In this document: positions 21,801-33,777 of the stretch, one piece after another | Numbering within the stretch: position 1 is the first letter of the stretch | Layout of the letters: each line of letters begins with the position of its first letter | Notes under the pieces: model-generated | What the model saw: the letters and a program-made list of their open reading frames with translations, nothing else | What the model was told of the DNA's origin: nothing | Database searches by the model: none | DNA from: Sodiomyces alkalinus F11 | Lineage: Eukaryota > Ascomycota > Sordariomycetes > Glomerellales > Plectosphaerellaceae | Assembly (NCBI RefSeq): GCF_003711515.1 | Contig: NW_021167086.1 | Location: forward strand, 1,015,149-1,079,148 | DNA: 64,000 bases | Reading direction: 5' to 3' | Translations under genes and position numbers: made by a program

Positions 21801-22853
21801 CATGTCGGTTGAGGTGAGGCTTTCCTCTATCTGCCTGTACCCCATCTGTTACATGTTTTGGCTCAGTTTCCAGGTCGGCTTGTCCAGCGATCTACTCTGT
21901 GAGCCTGGACAAGGCTGGTAGGGTTCTTCCCGTGTCTGGTGTTATTCGTCGCTGTCCAGAGACTGATAAAAACCTTCCAATCCGATAGCGACCGATTCAG
22001 AACCCAGCCAGGCCGACCACAGTGGTAACCATCTCCTAGCTCGAAACTTAACGCAATGCCTGCAGGCACCTTGATGCATGGGGCAAAAATTGCCCGGTCT
22101 TTAGATCCCATCTTTAGGCAGGTCAACTGTTAAATCCATCAGTTATGGGCCGCTCTGCGGCCTGTCTTGGCGGCCTTACTGGTCCTGGAAACTCTCTCGT
22201 TGGGATTGCATTGTTACATCGGCGTCAGCCGATGTTGAGAGCTTCGACCTTTGCAGGGACCTATGAGGACGCAATGTATCACGTTGCAGCCACACCGTGC
22301 CACGACACAACTATTCGTAATAATGCTGCAGCTGTACACGTGGACTTGGCCGTCTCCTGAATTGCCATTGGATGGCGATCGATGAGGCTCATGTATGGCA
22401 TCCCTTTCTCCTTGCGAGACATGTCGTACGTAGCTTATACACTCCAGACGGCACGAAGCGGAAGTTACTTCCAGTCCCTTGGACGAGCTCATCCCGCTCG
22501 GAACCAGTGATAGTAGAGCAAAGGGGCAGCGAATCAATTCCAAGTTTCAGGTAAGAGTCCTTACAAGCTTTCCGATTGTCCATGTCCGATATTTGCGAAA
22601 TGTTTGGAAACTTAGATCCCGAGGCAAGGGTTCGCTGTGTTCTGTTCTGCTGTCGAAGACCTCTATTACCCGAATAGTTCCGTGACGGAAGTTCAATTTG
22701 ATCGTTCCTCAGCCGCCATGACCCACAGCAACAGGACCCTAACACAGCGTTCAACGGTTCGATGAAATTACTACCATGCCTCACATATGTTATACAGCGA
22801 AAACGGGTTCCTGCCCTCCCAACGTCCCTGCATCTGCACTTGGGCAGAACGCT

Positions 22854-23705
22854 CTAATCCCTCTTCAGCGGCAGAAGCACCTCCTCGATACCGTCTTTGG
22901 TAATTGTCATCATCTGCAGCCCATCACCAACCTCAATATGGCGCTCCACTGCGCCATCAAACGCGTCCTTGACTAGAATCTCAGCATCCCGGCGTACCAA
23001 CGGGACGACTTCGCGCTCCTTGAGATCATGACCGGTGCCGCTGCCGGGAACGTATTGGTTCTTGAAGTTGACTTGGTTATCGAGGAAAGGAGTGATAAGA
23101 CTGGCTGCGGCACCGCCAGCGCGGCATTGCTCTCGCTCGTAGCTGCCAACGGGGTCGTACGAGAAGACGGCGCCCTTGCCTTCTTCGTCCAGACCGCCCA
23201 GGATCGCATGGACGTAGTACGGAAAGAAGCGCTTCTGGTATAGGATAGTCGATAGACGCTTCGCGCAGGCGGTTACGCTCATGGGCTTGCCATGGCGATA
23301 CCGGTAAATCTTGCAGATGGCGTCGAGGCGATCCCTCAGAGCCTCGCCGTCGGCGGCGAACCCTACCACGGAGAGAAGAATGGTAGCATCGTCCTGGGAA
23401 GAAGTTGTTCCGCCGATCTTGAACACCTTGGGAGTGTATCTTGAGTTGATGCTGTAGCCGGAGGTACTACGGGTATCGCCGGCGACGATGGTGAAGTCGG
23501 CGCCCGCGATCGCCAGGGTCGAACCGCCGTTGTCGGAGTAGCTGAGGAAGTGTGTGTTAGGTAATTTGCCATCGTAAACAGAGTACGCTCAAGCTTACGG
23601 GTTGAAACGGTGTTCTCTGAATTCGCCGTTGGCAGTCCTGGGCGCATCGGAGAATGAGTAGTTTGGCCCGTTCATCACGGGGTTCTGGCTGAACATGGCG
23701 GCCAT
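22854..23705 (-). CDS. PRE7: Proteasome subunit beta-6 (beta type-1)
   Basis: Two exons: 23599-23705 and 22854-23541; 795 bases, 264 residues. The body follows beta-6: NGGSTLAIAGADFTIVAGDTR, YSINSRYTPKVF, GFAADGEAL, RFFPYYVHAILGGLDEEGKG, SYDPVGSYEREQCRAGGAAA, PFLDNQVNFKNQY, ERHIEVGDGLQMMTITKDGI, and the terminal LKRD. This is a non-catalytic beta subunit of the 20S core, since the position of the active Thr carries another residue. The intron has a GTAAGC donor and CTCAG acceptor with phase kept (NP-YSDNGG). The frame stays open upstream of the chosen ATG to a cag at about 23751-23753, so a further 5' exon extending the N-terminus is possible. The gene is divergent from STT4. Confidence 0.94.
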
Positions 23706-24136
23706 CTTTGCGGCGTACTCTTCGGAATCCTCTGTGCAACTCTCGTGTCTGTACAATTAATCAAAAGGTGGTGGCCGTAATGGGGGATGGTATCGTTGGG
23801 GAGTCGGAGTCTGGTTGATGATGAGGTTGGTGAGGCTGCAACGCAAACGCGTCGTCAAGCTGGGAGCCTTGCAATGTACGGAGTACTCCATAAGGTAAGG
23901 TAATGGGCTGACTGGGAAAGACCGGGGGTAGCCCATATGACTAATCTTAAAAAGTGGATACCTACCGAGCAACCCGGAAACGGGTTTGGACGCCTTGATC
24001 ACCCGTAGCTTCTGAGGACAGCCCGTGGTAGAGTCGATCCGTAGGACGCGTCGTCTTCTTTTGATTCTCTCGCGTCCTCGTGGTCTTACCTTGTTCTCCT
24101 TTCTCTTTATGTATTCGCCTTAAGATTGACTTCGCC
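23706..24136. promoter_or_regulatory. Shared divergent promoter region PRE7/STT4
   Basis: The 431 bases between two divergent genes hold both promoters. PACE-type proteasome elements (GGTGGCAAA) were looked for and not seen exactly; ggtggtggc at 23767 is a weak resemblance only. Confidence 0.5.
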
Positions 24137-27100
24137 ATGTCACGCGACATTCGGCAGCGAGCGCTGCAGAAGATCGCCGCGTTGTCTGCTGCCAGCTCTA
24201 CCACATCTTTCGACCGATCCGACCTTGACCGTTTGGCCCGCGCATGCCATACAACAAGCAGGCTTTCGCCTGTAACCAATGGACACTGTTCAAAGCAATC
24301 GTCTTCACTTGGCAGGGTGCCAATGGTGAATAGTATCATTATTCCGATATTTACCCAACTTAGACTGATGAACCCCCCATAGACTATTCGCGAATTCGAA
24401 GTCCTCCTGGCTCTCTGCAAGGCTGCCCCCGCCGTCAGGACCGGTCAAAGTGCCCAAAGACTGGCCCACCAGTTAGCACCGTATATCCGCGAAGCGCACG
24501 TTCAGGTCTTTGTACCGTCGCCGTTCTTTAAGAAAGTCGAGCCGTCTCCGACCGAAGCCTTCGCCTTCCATGTCACTGCTGCCTTGTTGTCCCTCGGCTC
24601 CAACTTCCATGACTTGGAGGAGTCGGTCTCGGATAGTATTTGGGCTTTTATTAATGCATGGGGCCATCTAGCTGGTGCCGTATTGCCGGCCAATTCCGAC
24701 GACAGCGAAGACCCTAGCCTGGAAGATGCGATACAAACGGCGACTCTTGCCGTCTCCCTCATTGGCTTTCTCGACGCTGCCTCAGCACAGGCTGACTTTT
24801 GGAAAGCGGGTGGCAGGCTGGCTTTGATCCAGAGAATCAGTGGACTGCTGTCAGAGCCGTTTCTAATAGCCGTCGAGACGGCATTTTCAACCATACGGCA
24901 TGCGCATAGCACGGATCGCCAGACTAAGGAGTGGAAGAGATATGTCCGCCATTACTCCGCCAGTGGACGGCCTCTTGGAGCTATGCTCCTCCAGAGGAGC
25001 GTCATGTGGCTCCTTGTCGCCGGCACCTCGCTCCTGGTCACAGAGCCAACCTTGCTCAAGAAGACGCACATCCTCGACCTCCTCTTGACAGGGAAAAAGG
25101 ACCTTCGACCCTCTTCACCCCGTAACCGTGACGTGGACTTGCGCTCGCTGGATTTCTATGCTACTATGGCCATGGACCAGATGAACTACCTTGAGGCTAG
25201 CGCTGATTTCATTAAACTCGGGTCGCCCTTGGACCAGAAACTCGCCTTTACCGTCAAGTCAGCTGCCTTGATCAGCTACCTCAACTGCCTATTGCTAAAC
25301 GAAGATGCAGCCGATGCGGACCTGCTCATGACATGGCTAGAAGAGGCATTGGGAGATCCACTCCAGATGGCCGATGGGGTCCTAGCTTCTGTTATTCTGA
25401 AGACGTTGGCTCTGATTTGTGTCATCTCGCCGACTTATGCTACATCTGTCAGCCGTCTTTTACCCAGGTTTATCGTCCAAGCCGGCCCCGACTCGGAGAC
25501 AGTTGCCATTGCGTCCAAATGTCTCGCTCACGTTCTGCAGAGGCTTTCTCACGATGCGGTCATCACTACGCTGTATACACTCGGCAACGTTTTGAGCCCC
25601 GGCTCAGACAGGACTCTGACAAGCGGCGCCAACGGGGGCGATATGACCGCAGACGGCCTGGGTGCGGTGTATCTCGGGAGGCATTCGGCTGGTAGCAGCA
25701 TCTCCCTCCAGGTCCATGGCAAAGAAGAGACCTCTGTCGTCTGGAAAAACGTCATCCAAGCCGTATGTGGCATCGCCGCTGCATGTGACGACGAGATGAT
25801 CACGGCCCTGGCGCAGTCCATGCTGCTGCAGAAGCTTGACAAGATTGACCCTGCTATCGATGCCCGCATTATCACTGGCGCGGCTGCGCTTGCTTTAAAG
25901 GGCGGGCAACTTGAGTTCCGCTCCCTCTTGAAACTGTACTCCAAGATGTCTCACACTGGTGTTGTTGAAAACAGGACATTTCTTCTCGATGCCGTAAGCG
26001 CGACTCTTTACTGTTCATTCTAATCCCAGATGGATGGGAGCTGACTTGTGAGCTAGGTGATGAAAGCCCGGGTTCGTCTGTCCACGAATCTTCGGAGAGG
26101 ATCGCCTCTCTACGATATCTACTGGGAACATCTCCTAGAGAGCATCCTCTCGATCGGCGACGTTCATCGGTCTCATCAGATTAAAGAATCCGACCTCCAA
26201 CTTGCTGCCCAGGAGATTGCTCAGCTGCTTCGGCCGCTGGCTGTCCTTATGTCAACAAACGACCTCGCCTTCAACTCATCTTCGGATGACGAGTCTCATG
26301 CGATGCTCAGGGACGTCTGGTTCAACATCGTTGTTCACGGTCTCGCCGCGCAGACCGACCTTGGGAGGCAATATCTCGACGAACTTCGTCTGATGGCTAT
26401 CCACTCGCCGCCCCTGGTTACGGAGCAGCGTGGTGAGCAGATTGAAAGCGATATTGAGCTCAACACTGTTCTCCGTCGCGGGATGAGTTCCGAGAGAGAG
26501 GCCTTGCAGAAGAAGCAACTCATCAATTTGGTTCCTACCAAAGCTGGAGACATAAAAGGGCTAAGCTACCGCAAGGTCATCTTCTTGCAATCGGCCTACC
26601 TTGTCGAAAGCCTACGCGCGGATTCGGGAGACTGTACAAAAGTGATGTCGTACTTCTTGGAGCCGAGCATGCACCGGAATGATGTCCACAACACCATGGA
26701 AGAAGTAGCGGCCGCTGTGGTTGATAGGTATCTCCGCAAGACGCTTGCAGGGAACGACTCGAGCTTTTCGGCACAGTACGCTGCAGCTCAACTGGCCACC
26801 ATTTTCTGCAATTGTTGCCATCGGATTGAGCGAGTGCAGCAAGCGGCGTTCGTCTGTGCAGACCGCATTATCAAGGAAGTGCCATCCGCTCTGTGCCATC
26901 GATCTTCCCTCTTTGCACTTCTGGAGCTGCTGTCTCTTATGTGGTCTAGTTGCGTAGAGGCTGAGACGGATATGTATTCTCCGCGCTCCAACTTTACGTC
27001 CACCTTGGGCGATGTGTGGGTCGCTCTCTCCGACGATTACGACTTCCGCCGTCATACGCTCGATGCCCTGTACCGCAAGGCCAAACAATGGGTATCGGGT

Positions 27101-30100
27101 GTTATCGCCACCGCCCCCCTTGATGTCAAGGGACTCCTTCAGACGTACCTGTCTGAGTTCAACGACGGGGGGGCTTACGGGCATATCTCCCTTGGGAGAT
27201 CCTTTGCGCTCGAGCTGGCGTCACTCATTCCATTTACGGACCACAAGATGCAGTCCTTGGATCCCGTCGGGAGTTGCAACATCAACGATGCTTCAGATTT
27301 CGTCGCTCAGTATACGACACGCCAAGAATATCGATATGGCGAGACGCTGCCTGACCGTGGCACCGAGCTGGTGAGCTTCATGCACTTGAATCGCAGCGCA
27401 TCGTTCACCCAGTCATCCGTATCATCGGCTTCAGAGAGTACCAACGCAGCCACAGCGCTTGCTCACGTTGAAGCACGCCTGAAAAGCAAGAAAGCTGCGG
27501 GCCTCGGCGAGGTCCGCGACATACTGCGGCGTGCCGCTGCTCTCCTATGTCGCACTAACCGTGATGAGTCTGATGTGGCTCACTACCTCGTGAGCATTCC
27601 GTTTACCATGTTCACCAGGGAGTCTGTCAAACTGGGAGTCTCGCTGTGGCTCGGTGTCATCAATGAAAATCCGCGGCTGGAGCCAAGACTCCTGTCTGAA
27701 ATTGCACAACAGTGGGAATTCACGATACAACGAGGGCTTGGACTATTTAGTCGAGAGTTAGCGTAGGTTTCCCGGCCGTTTGCTTCATGAGACACTCGAA
27801 CTAACTTGGGCAGACATCCCGATCCGTTTTACCTCCGCAAGGAATTAGCTCCTAGCGATCTCGAGGGGATTGCGAGGCACAAGCAGCACGTCCACGACGT
27901 CTTATCCCCCCATATGCGCCTAATCCAGTTCTTCGGTAGCCATTTCAATGCCACGCGTCTGGGGAGTCCCGACATCCAGCGGATCTTCCTCCGACTGCTC
28001 GATTTTACCCTCCAAGCAATTCGGACGTCAACGTCGCATCCCATGGCTAGAGAGTTGAGGTATCAGATCGTTCTCTTCGGACTGAAGGTCCTCCGTTTCT
28101 GTACTACGATTGGATTGGTTGCTCAGTTGCGGCTGAAGGATCAGCTTCTCTCCGCCGGCCTCAGCTGGTTCAAAGCCGCGCCGAGATGGTCATATGGCAG
28201 CAACAATCTTCAACTGAAAACTGAACTTCGACTTCTTTCGGACGTTGCGGCCGCACTGAAACAGGTCTCGCATATTGCGACGGACAGCACCGGCAATACT
28301 CGTTCTCTCCAGGCCAGGGAACAGCTTTTGCAACTGCTCATTGAGAACGAGTACAATCGTCTCTCCGTTTGGGTTCACCCCCTGGAACCTCACAAAGCCC
28401 ACACGCTCGGTCACAACCCTCATAAGACCTCAGTAGAGGTAAGGCTAGCTAGCTCCTATTGTCTTTTCGAGAAGTTTGCTGCTGACTCGACGTAGAATGC
28501 TATCGCTCCTCTCGTCAGGACTGCTTGGGCAGAAGATCCAGCGATCGCTATTGAACTGGCAACGATATTCCAGATGCCACGCATCCATAAGGAAGTTCGC
28601 TGGCTGCTTTTGAATTTTCCCGCGATAGCAGTGTCCGACCCAGAAGCCCTGCCCATTCTCTTAGACGGCGCGCTGCCTGAAGATGTCAGCTTTCAGTTGA
28701 AGGTAAGCCATCCACCAACTACACACACACACACACACACACACACACCAAGACCAGGCTGACAAGGACAGTACTTGCTATTCTGGGCTCCTGTAAACCC
28801 AGCCACGGCGGCAACGTACTTTCTGCCGGCCTACCGGAATAATCCGTACATGATACAATACGCGATGAGGGCGTTAGAGAGCCATTCCACCGACGTGGCC
28901 TTCTTTTACGTCCCTCAAATTGTGCAGACGCTTCGCTATGATGCACTGGGATATGTCGAACGATACATTCTGGAGACGGCCCAGTTTTCGCAGTTGTTTG
29001 CGCACCAGATCATTTGGAATATGAAGGCGAACGCCTACAGGGACGACGATGGGACAATCGTGAGACTAGACCCCCAAACCGCGTTGCCATCTTTAGGCCT
29101 ACATGATACTGACAGTAAGACAGCCGGATGACATAAAACCGACCCTGGATACCGTCATGGAAAAGATGGTGTCGAGCTTTAGTGATGTTGACCGAGACTT
29201 CTACGAACGAGAGTTTGCCTTCTTTGATGAAGTGACAAGTATTTCAGGAAAGCTGAAGCCCTTCATCAAGCGACCGAAGCCCGAGAAGAAACAGAAAATC
29301 GAGGAGGAGCTGCGCAAGATCAAGGTAGAGGTTGGAGTCTACCTGCCTATCAGCTCGGATGGCGTTGTCATCGGTATCGACCGCAAATCCGGCAAACCAC
29401 TACAGAGCCACGCCAAGGCGCCGTACATGGCGACCTTCCGGGTCAAGAAGAATAAAGCAGGTTCGGCACAGGGTGAGAACATGCTGGAAGAGGCAGGGAA
29501 GAGCGGCAATCAGCCCAAGGACGACCAGACGATCGAGGTTTGGCAGTCGGCCATCTTCAAGGTCGGCGACGATTGTCGGCAGGACGTTCTCGTCTTGCAG
29601 ATGATCAGCGCATTCCGGGGCATTTTCCATAACGTCGGGCTGGAGGTGTTTGTGTACCCGTACCGGGTCACGGCCACTGCTCCGGGGTGCGGTGTCATCG
29701 AGGTGCTGCCCAACTCCATCTCCCGCGACATGCTCGGCAGGGAAGCCGTAAACGGTCTATACGACTACTTCATCTCCAAGTATGGCAACGAGGACTCCCT
29801 CCGATTCCAAAAGGCCCGCAACAACTTCGTCAAAAGCATGGCCGCCTACTCGATCATCTCCTTCTTGCTGCAGTTCAAGGACCGTCACAACGGCAACATC
29901 ATGATCGACGACGCCGGTCACATCGTCCACATTGACTTTGGGTTCTGCTTCGACATTGCGCCCGGCGGCATCAAGTTCGAGCGGGCTCCCTTCAAGCTCA
30001 CCGCCGAGATGATGGCCGTCATGGGCGGCTCCACAGATCACCAGACCTTCCAGTGGTTCGAGGAGCTCTGCGTGAAGGCGTTCCTTGCGAGCCGCCAGTA

Positions 30101-30320
30101 CTGCGAGAAGCTGAGTCAGATCGTCCTGCTCATGATGGGCAGTGGGCTGCCGTGCTTCAAGCCGGAGAGCGTCAAGCACTTCAAGGAGCGCTTCGTCTTG
30201 GAGCGCAGCGAGCGTGAAGCCGCTGGGTTCATCAGGGACCTCATCCGGAAGAGTGCCGACAACTACTGGACTGGTATTTACGACCAGTTCCAACTTCTCA
30301 CCAACGGGATTCCCTATTAA
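24137..30320 (+). CDS. STT4: Phosphatidylinositol 4-kinase, STT4 (PI4K-alpha type)
   Basis: Seven exons: 24137-24325, 24383-25993, 26057-27762, 27814-28438, 28496-28702, 28772-29059 and 29124-30320; 5823 bases, 1940 residues, typical of STT4. Introns are 51-69 bases and phases agree throughout. The N-terminal two thirds is helical. The C-terminal part has the lipid-kinase unique and catalytic domains: GVYLPISSDGVVIGIDR, SGKPLQSHAKAPYMATFRV, FKVGDDCRQDVLVLQ, the catalytic loop KDRHNGNIMID and activation segment HIDFGF, ending in QFQLLTNGIPY. The enzyme makes PI4P at the plasma membrane, feeding PI(4,5)P2, actin and cell-wall signalling. The donor of the first intron is my best choice (after VPM at 24325); an alternative GTAACC about 40 bases earlier would shorten exon 1. 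An (AC)14 microsatellite sits in intron 5. Confidence 0.95.
28721..28748 (+). repeat. (AC)14 microsatellite in STT4 intron
   Basis: An uninterrupted dinucleotide repeat lies between the GTAAGC donor and the acceptor at 28771. Length changes here would alter intron size but not the protein. Confidence 0.95.
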
Positions 30321-30788
30321 GCATGTCGCGTCAACCCTGATCCATTCTAAAATGCGACAGGTGAAGACCAGCTTAGGATTACCAACACCTTCTCCCATTC
30401 CTTCTGTCTGTTTCTATTTTCTTCTCCCTCTCTTACATTTGAGTAACCCGTTCAAAAACATATCCCTTTCAGACCTCATAGACGCAAACTGCCCCTTACT
30501 CCAGGAAATAATGCACCAAACAACACCCAACTAGCCATGTCACTTTAATTTCAGACCTACGTACGGACACCGTGCAAATACCCCTCATTCTAATCTACAA
30601 ATTAGCAAGCGCCTGCGCCATGTGGCCTCTGGATACCTTCTTTGAAATGTCTTTTGCAAAGTAACTCGCCTCTAGGGCTTTCTGTCCAGGGGAGGGGGAA
30701 AAAAAAGAAAAAAAGGGCAATGATAGTAAGTGTCGAAGTCAAAGTCCATTGGTCGGATTCAAACTCCAGGGCACTGCGGGTCCTCCTG
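30321..30788. other. Convergent 3' spacer STT4/CDF transporter
   Basis: This spacer lies between two convergent stop codons. It has CT-rich and A-rich tracts and no recognisable gene. Confidence 0.55.
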
Positions 30789-32771
30789 TTACGTGTTGAT
30801 GTGAGTTTGAAAGTTATAAGTGGCATAATCGACGTGCACAAAGGCTCGATCGACGATTGGTACGGATTCGAGGAAGTAGGTGATAACCTCGCTGAGATCG
30901 TGACTATCTTTGAGAGGCATGTTGGCCGACAAGACGATATCGACCTCGACGAACAGCTTGTCGCCGGCGTGATAAGCGCGCAGATTCTGGATTTGCTTGA
31001 TGGCAGTCGAGAAGCGCATGGTGAGATACAACACTAGAGGGTACGTTCATGTCAGAAAAAGAAAAAGAAGAAAGAAGAAGAAAAAAAAAACCCCAAATAA
31101 AGCCTGGAGTACGTTTCGGCGCCGCTGAAATATAGAGGAGGGTTACCCAATTCACTTACGTAGGTTGCGCTCGTCGGGAGTAGCAGAGAAGCCCGTCAAA
31201 TTGCGGACGTGGTGCATTGAAGTCTGACTCCAGTTGATGATGACGATCAGAGAGAGGAGGAGACCGCCAAGGGCGTCAAACCACCAGATGCGGGCGTAGA
31301 AGCCGACGATGGGGAAGAAGATGGAGCCGGTGTTGAAGATCACGTCGGTCATGGCGTCGTCGCCCAAGGCGCGGACGCTCGAGTTCTTCACGAGGCGGCA
31401 CCAGAGCCAGCAGGCAGCCTTGATAACGACAGTGCCAATCATGATACCTATAGCAGGGACGCCACTATTTGATTCCAGGGATTAGCATGTCATTATGGAT
31501 GCCCCCCACCCGGAATAAGAATCGCGCGGAAACAAGTGAGCAACCACTAACAGTTGAATTATGGAGTGATCGGACGATGCGAGCCGTTGAATAGCCTCCA
31601 AGGCAACCTGGCAAAAGGAAGTGACCATGACTATAGAGAAGACAAGGACACCTATGGGTTCGAGGCGACCCCGGCCGACGGGATATCGAAATTGGTCATT
31701 CTGGCTCGCGGCTATAAGGCGTGTGGTTATCCAGACGATGGCAGTGCTCAGAAAATCGAGAGCGGCGTCGACGAGACTAGCAAGGACGGAGACGGAGGGG
31801 ACGGAAACCACAACGAAGATTTTAGCCACCAAAAGGACGGCATTGGCAATCATATTGACCCAGATCGCCAAGGTCACGATGGGATCGCTGCTGTTCAGGC
31901 CGGCACCTTCGAGCCACGGAATTTCGGGCTTAGGATAATCGCCATTGGCTCGACCTTCCTCTTCGTCCCAGACTGCCTGGTCGCGATCCGTAGCGACAAG
32001 CAGGGGGGTTGTCTCAGTAGAGCGGAAGATGTCTTTCGGATTCCTTTTGAGTTTGTTGTTGGACGAGCCGCTCGGCGAGACAACACCCGTGGCACTGGAC
32101 CCATCACCTCCGTCTGAAGCTCTAGTTGCGTTGTCCGCCAGACGGGATTCTTCGGAGATGGTGTGAGGAACGTCTACATGGCGGAACGCTGACGCGTCCA
32201 GGGATTGGGAGTACTCGTTCAAGAGCTCGTGAGGTACGGAGGAGTCCAGCAACTGGTCGATATACAGGTACATGCGGATGAGGTCGTTGTTGCGCTCGTA
32301 GTACTTCCGCAGGGGATTCGACATGGCCTTGAGCTGGTCCTGGGTTTTCCAGTATCTCTCCCACTGATACCGGGGGTTGCTGTTTCCGATAAGGCGCATG
32401 CTCCTCATCTGCGGGCTGAAAATAAGCTGGCTCAGGCGGCGCTCCTCGGAAGTCGGACGGTGGGGATGGACATCGTCCATGTCATGATCTCTGCTCCTGA
32501 ACCAAAGAAAGGGCGTGGTGTCGTCGGTGTCGTCCCCATTTTGGTCCCTGTTGACGTCGTGCCCACGAAGGGCATCGGGTGCATGTAAGTGAAGGGCTCT
32601 GCCGGCCGTCTGGGCATCTCGTATACTCTTTATACTCGCGTTTGATCGGTTACGGATGAGCGTCGTAAGGGTGCCACTTCCGTGAGTAGCCAGGGGGTAG
32701 GGGTAAGGATCGGGGTCGGGATGGAGTACAGAAGAGAGCCTACGCTGCGACGAGGCTCTGGGGGAGCTCAT
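30789..32771 (-). CDS. Cation diffusion facilitator, DxxxD (Mn/Fe-type) subgroup
   Basis: Three exons: 31552-32771, 31160-31464 and 30789-31033; 1770 bases, 589 residues. A long hydrophilic N-terminus (about 1-300, Asp/Arg-rich, with RYQWERYWKTQDQL) precedes the transmembrane domain, starting near WLEGAGLNSSDPIVTLAIWVNMIANAV. The two metal-site helices carry DAALD (335-339) and DAMTD (443-447). This DxxxD form, instead of HxxxD, is known in manganese/iron CDF and plant MTP8-11 proteins. The C-terminal domain (LRAYHAGDKLFVEVDIVL, HDLSEVITYFLESVPIVDRAFVHVDY) is the usual cytoplasmic metal-sensing dimer domain. The protein should export Mn or a similar divalent ion into an organelle in exchange for protons. 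Intron signals are GTTAGT and GTAAGT with TAG acceptors. The start is the first ATG; a further upstream exon cannot be excluded. Confidence 0.9.
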
Positions 32772-33777
32772 CCTGCCTTCTCGAGGCGGACGAACACCGC
32801 TTCGCACCAGCCGATTTCAAGGAATTTGGAGGACTTCAGAGGCCAGAGGATGTCAATTGAGCCTTCCCCTGAAAAGAACCGTGGGTGACATGCAATTGGG
32901 AGCAATGACGGCGTGGTGCAGGTGAATTGAGACGACAGGGGCATGTTTTTGCTTGGCGGTAAGTTTTAGCGAGTCATTCTAGCCCCACTCCGATATGATT
33001 AATGCTTATCTGAACAATGGGGTACCTTACTTTGTAAGGTAAGGTACATAAGGTACGCGTACCTAGTGTACACGCACTGTTCAAAAGGTCTGTGCGAGAC
33101 GTGGGGGCTGGTGGGGGCCGGGAAGCAACGGCCTAAGGGTGGGGTAGCCGGTGTACATAAGCTAAGTTGATTCCCATCCTTACGTACATCGCACGCACCT
33201 AACTGCGAACCCAGGAAGGTAAGGTACCTAGGCAATGTGATCTCACCGCGTTGAGTCACCAGTCCCCTGCATAAGGTAAGCATTACTCGGTACGGAGTAG
33301 GGAGCTAATATTTTCCCAACCCTATATGTACTCCAAGTAGGTAGCTTTATCGTTGGGGTTGACGCATTTGGCTCTCGTCAGCCCAAAGCCCCAAAGTCGG
33401 ACCCAATCCCTTATACCAACTGCCAACGTTCCAGAGTACAACGTACTCCTTTGTTGCTATACACCGACATTTCACGTGTTTACTGAGGAATCTTGAAATT
33501 TGGTACAGAGGAGGTTCATCATGGTTGGTAGGTCCAAGCCCTCCCCCTTTTTCTCTTCGTCTCGGAGAAAGTTGTGTGTAACGTTTAATTGGTATTGGTA
33601 CGTCTTCTCTCCTACTTCCGCATATCCTCTCTAAGGTATTGGACAGCCACATCAAAAACGGTGCTGACAAGTCTCGTTGTACAGACGAAAAACGAAGATC
33701 CACATTCTACTTCTACGTCTCCCAAGCAGGGGGCTCTATTTCCGGATCCCGACCCGGAGTCAGACGACGAGGACAAC
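32772..33777. promoter_or_regulatory. Divergent promoter region CDF transporter/AMP deaminase
   Basis: About 1 kb lies between divergent genes. The stretch 33020-33240 is dense in aaggtaccta-type motifs. The AMP deaminase frame is already open from about 33688, after a gttgtacag that could be an acceptor, so part of this region may be coding or 5'UTR intron. Confidence 0.5.

Larger units (their letters stand above)
17219..22853. other. 5.6 kb gene-free stretch with simple repeats
   Basis: This stretch lies between the YTH gene start and the PRE7 3' end. The part next to the YTH gene should hold its promoter and a possibly long 5' leader. I see a 12-G run (18011-18022), an AAAAG-type purine tract (18104-18166), a G4A3-type tandem (about 18814-18856) and many GGTACC/CCTA motifs (19260-20340). 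Small ORFs show no recognisable domain. No tRNA, 5S rRNA or intact transposon was seen. Confidence 0.5.

Noticed and set aside
22389..22784. 131-codon minus ORF in the gene-free stretch
   Set aside because: No recognisable motif or splice partners; length is compatible with chance.
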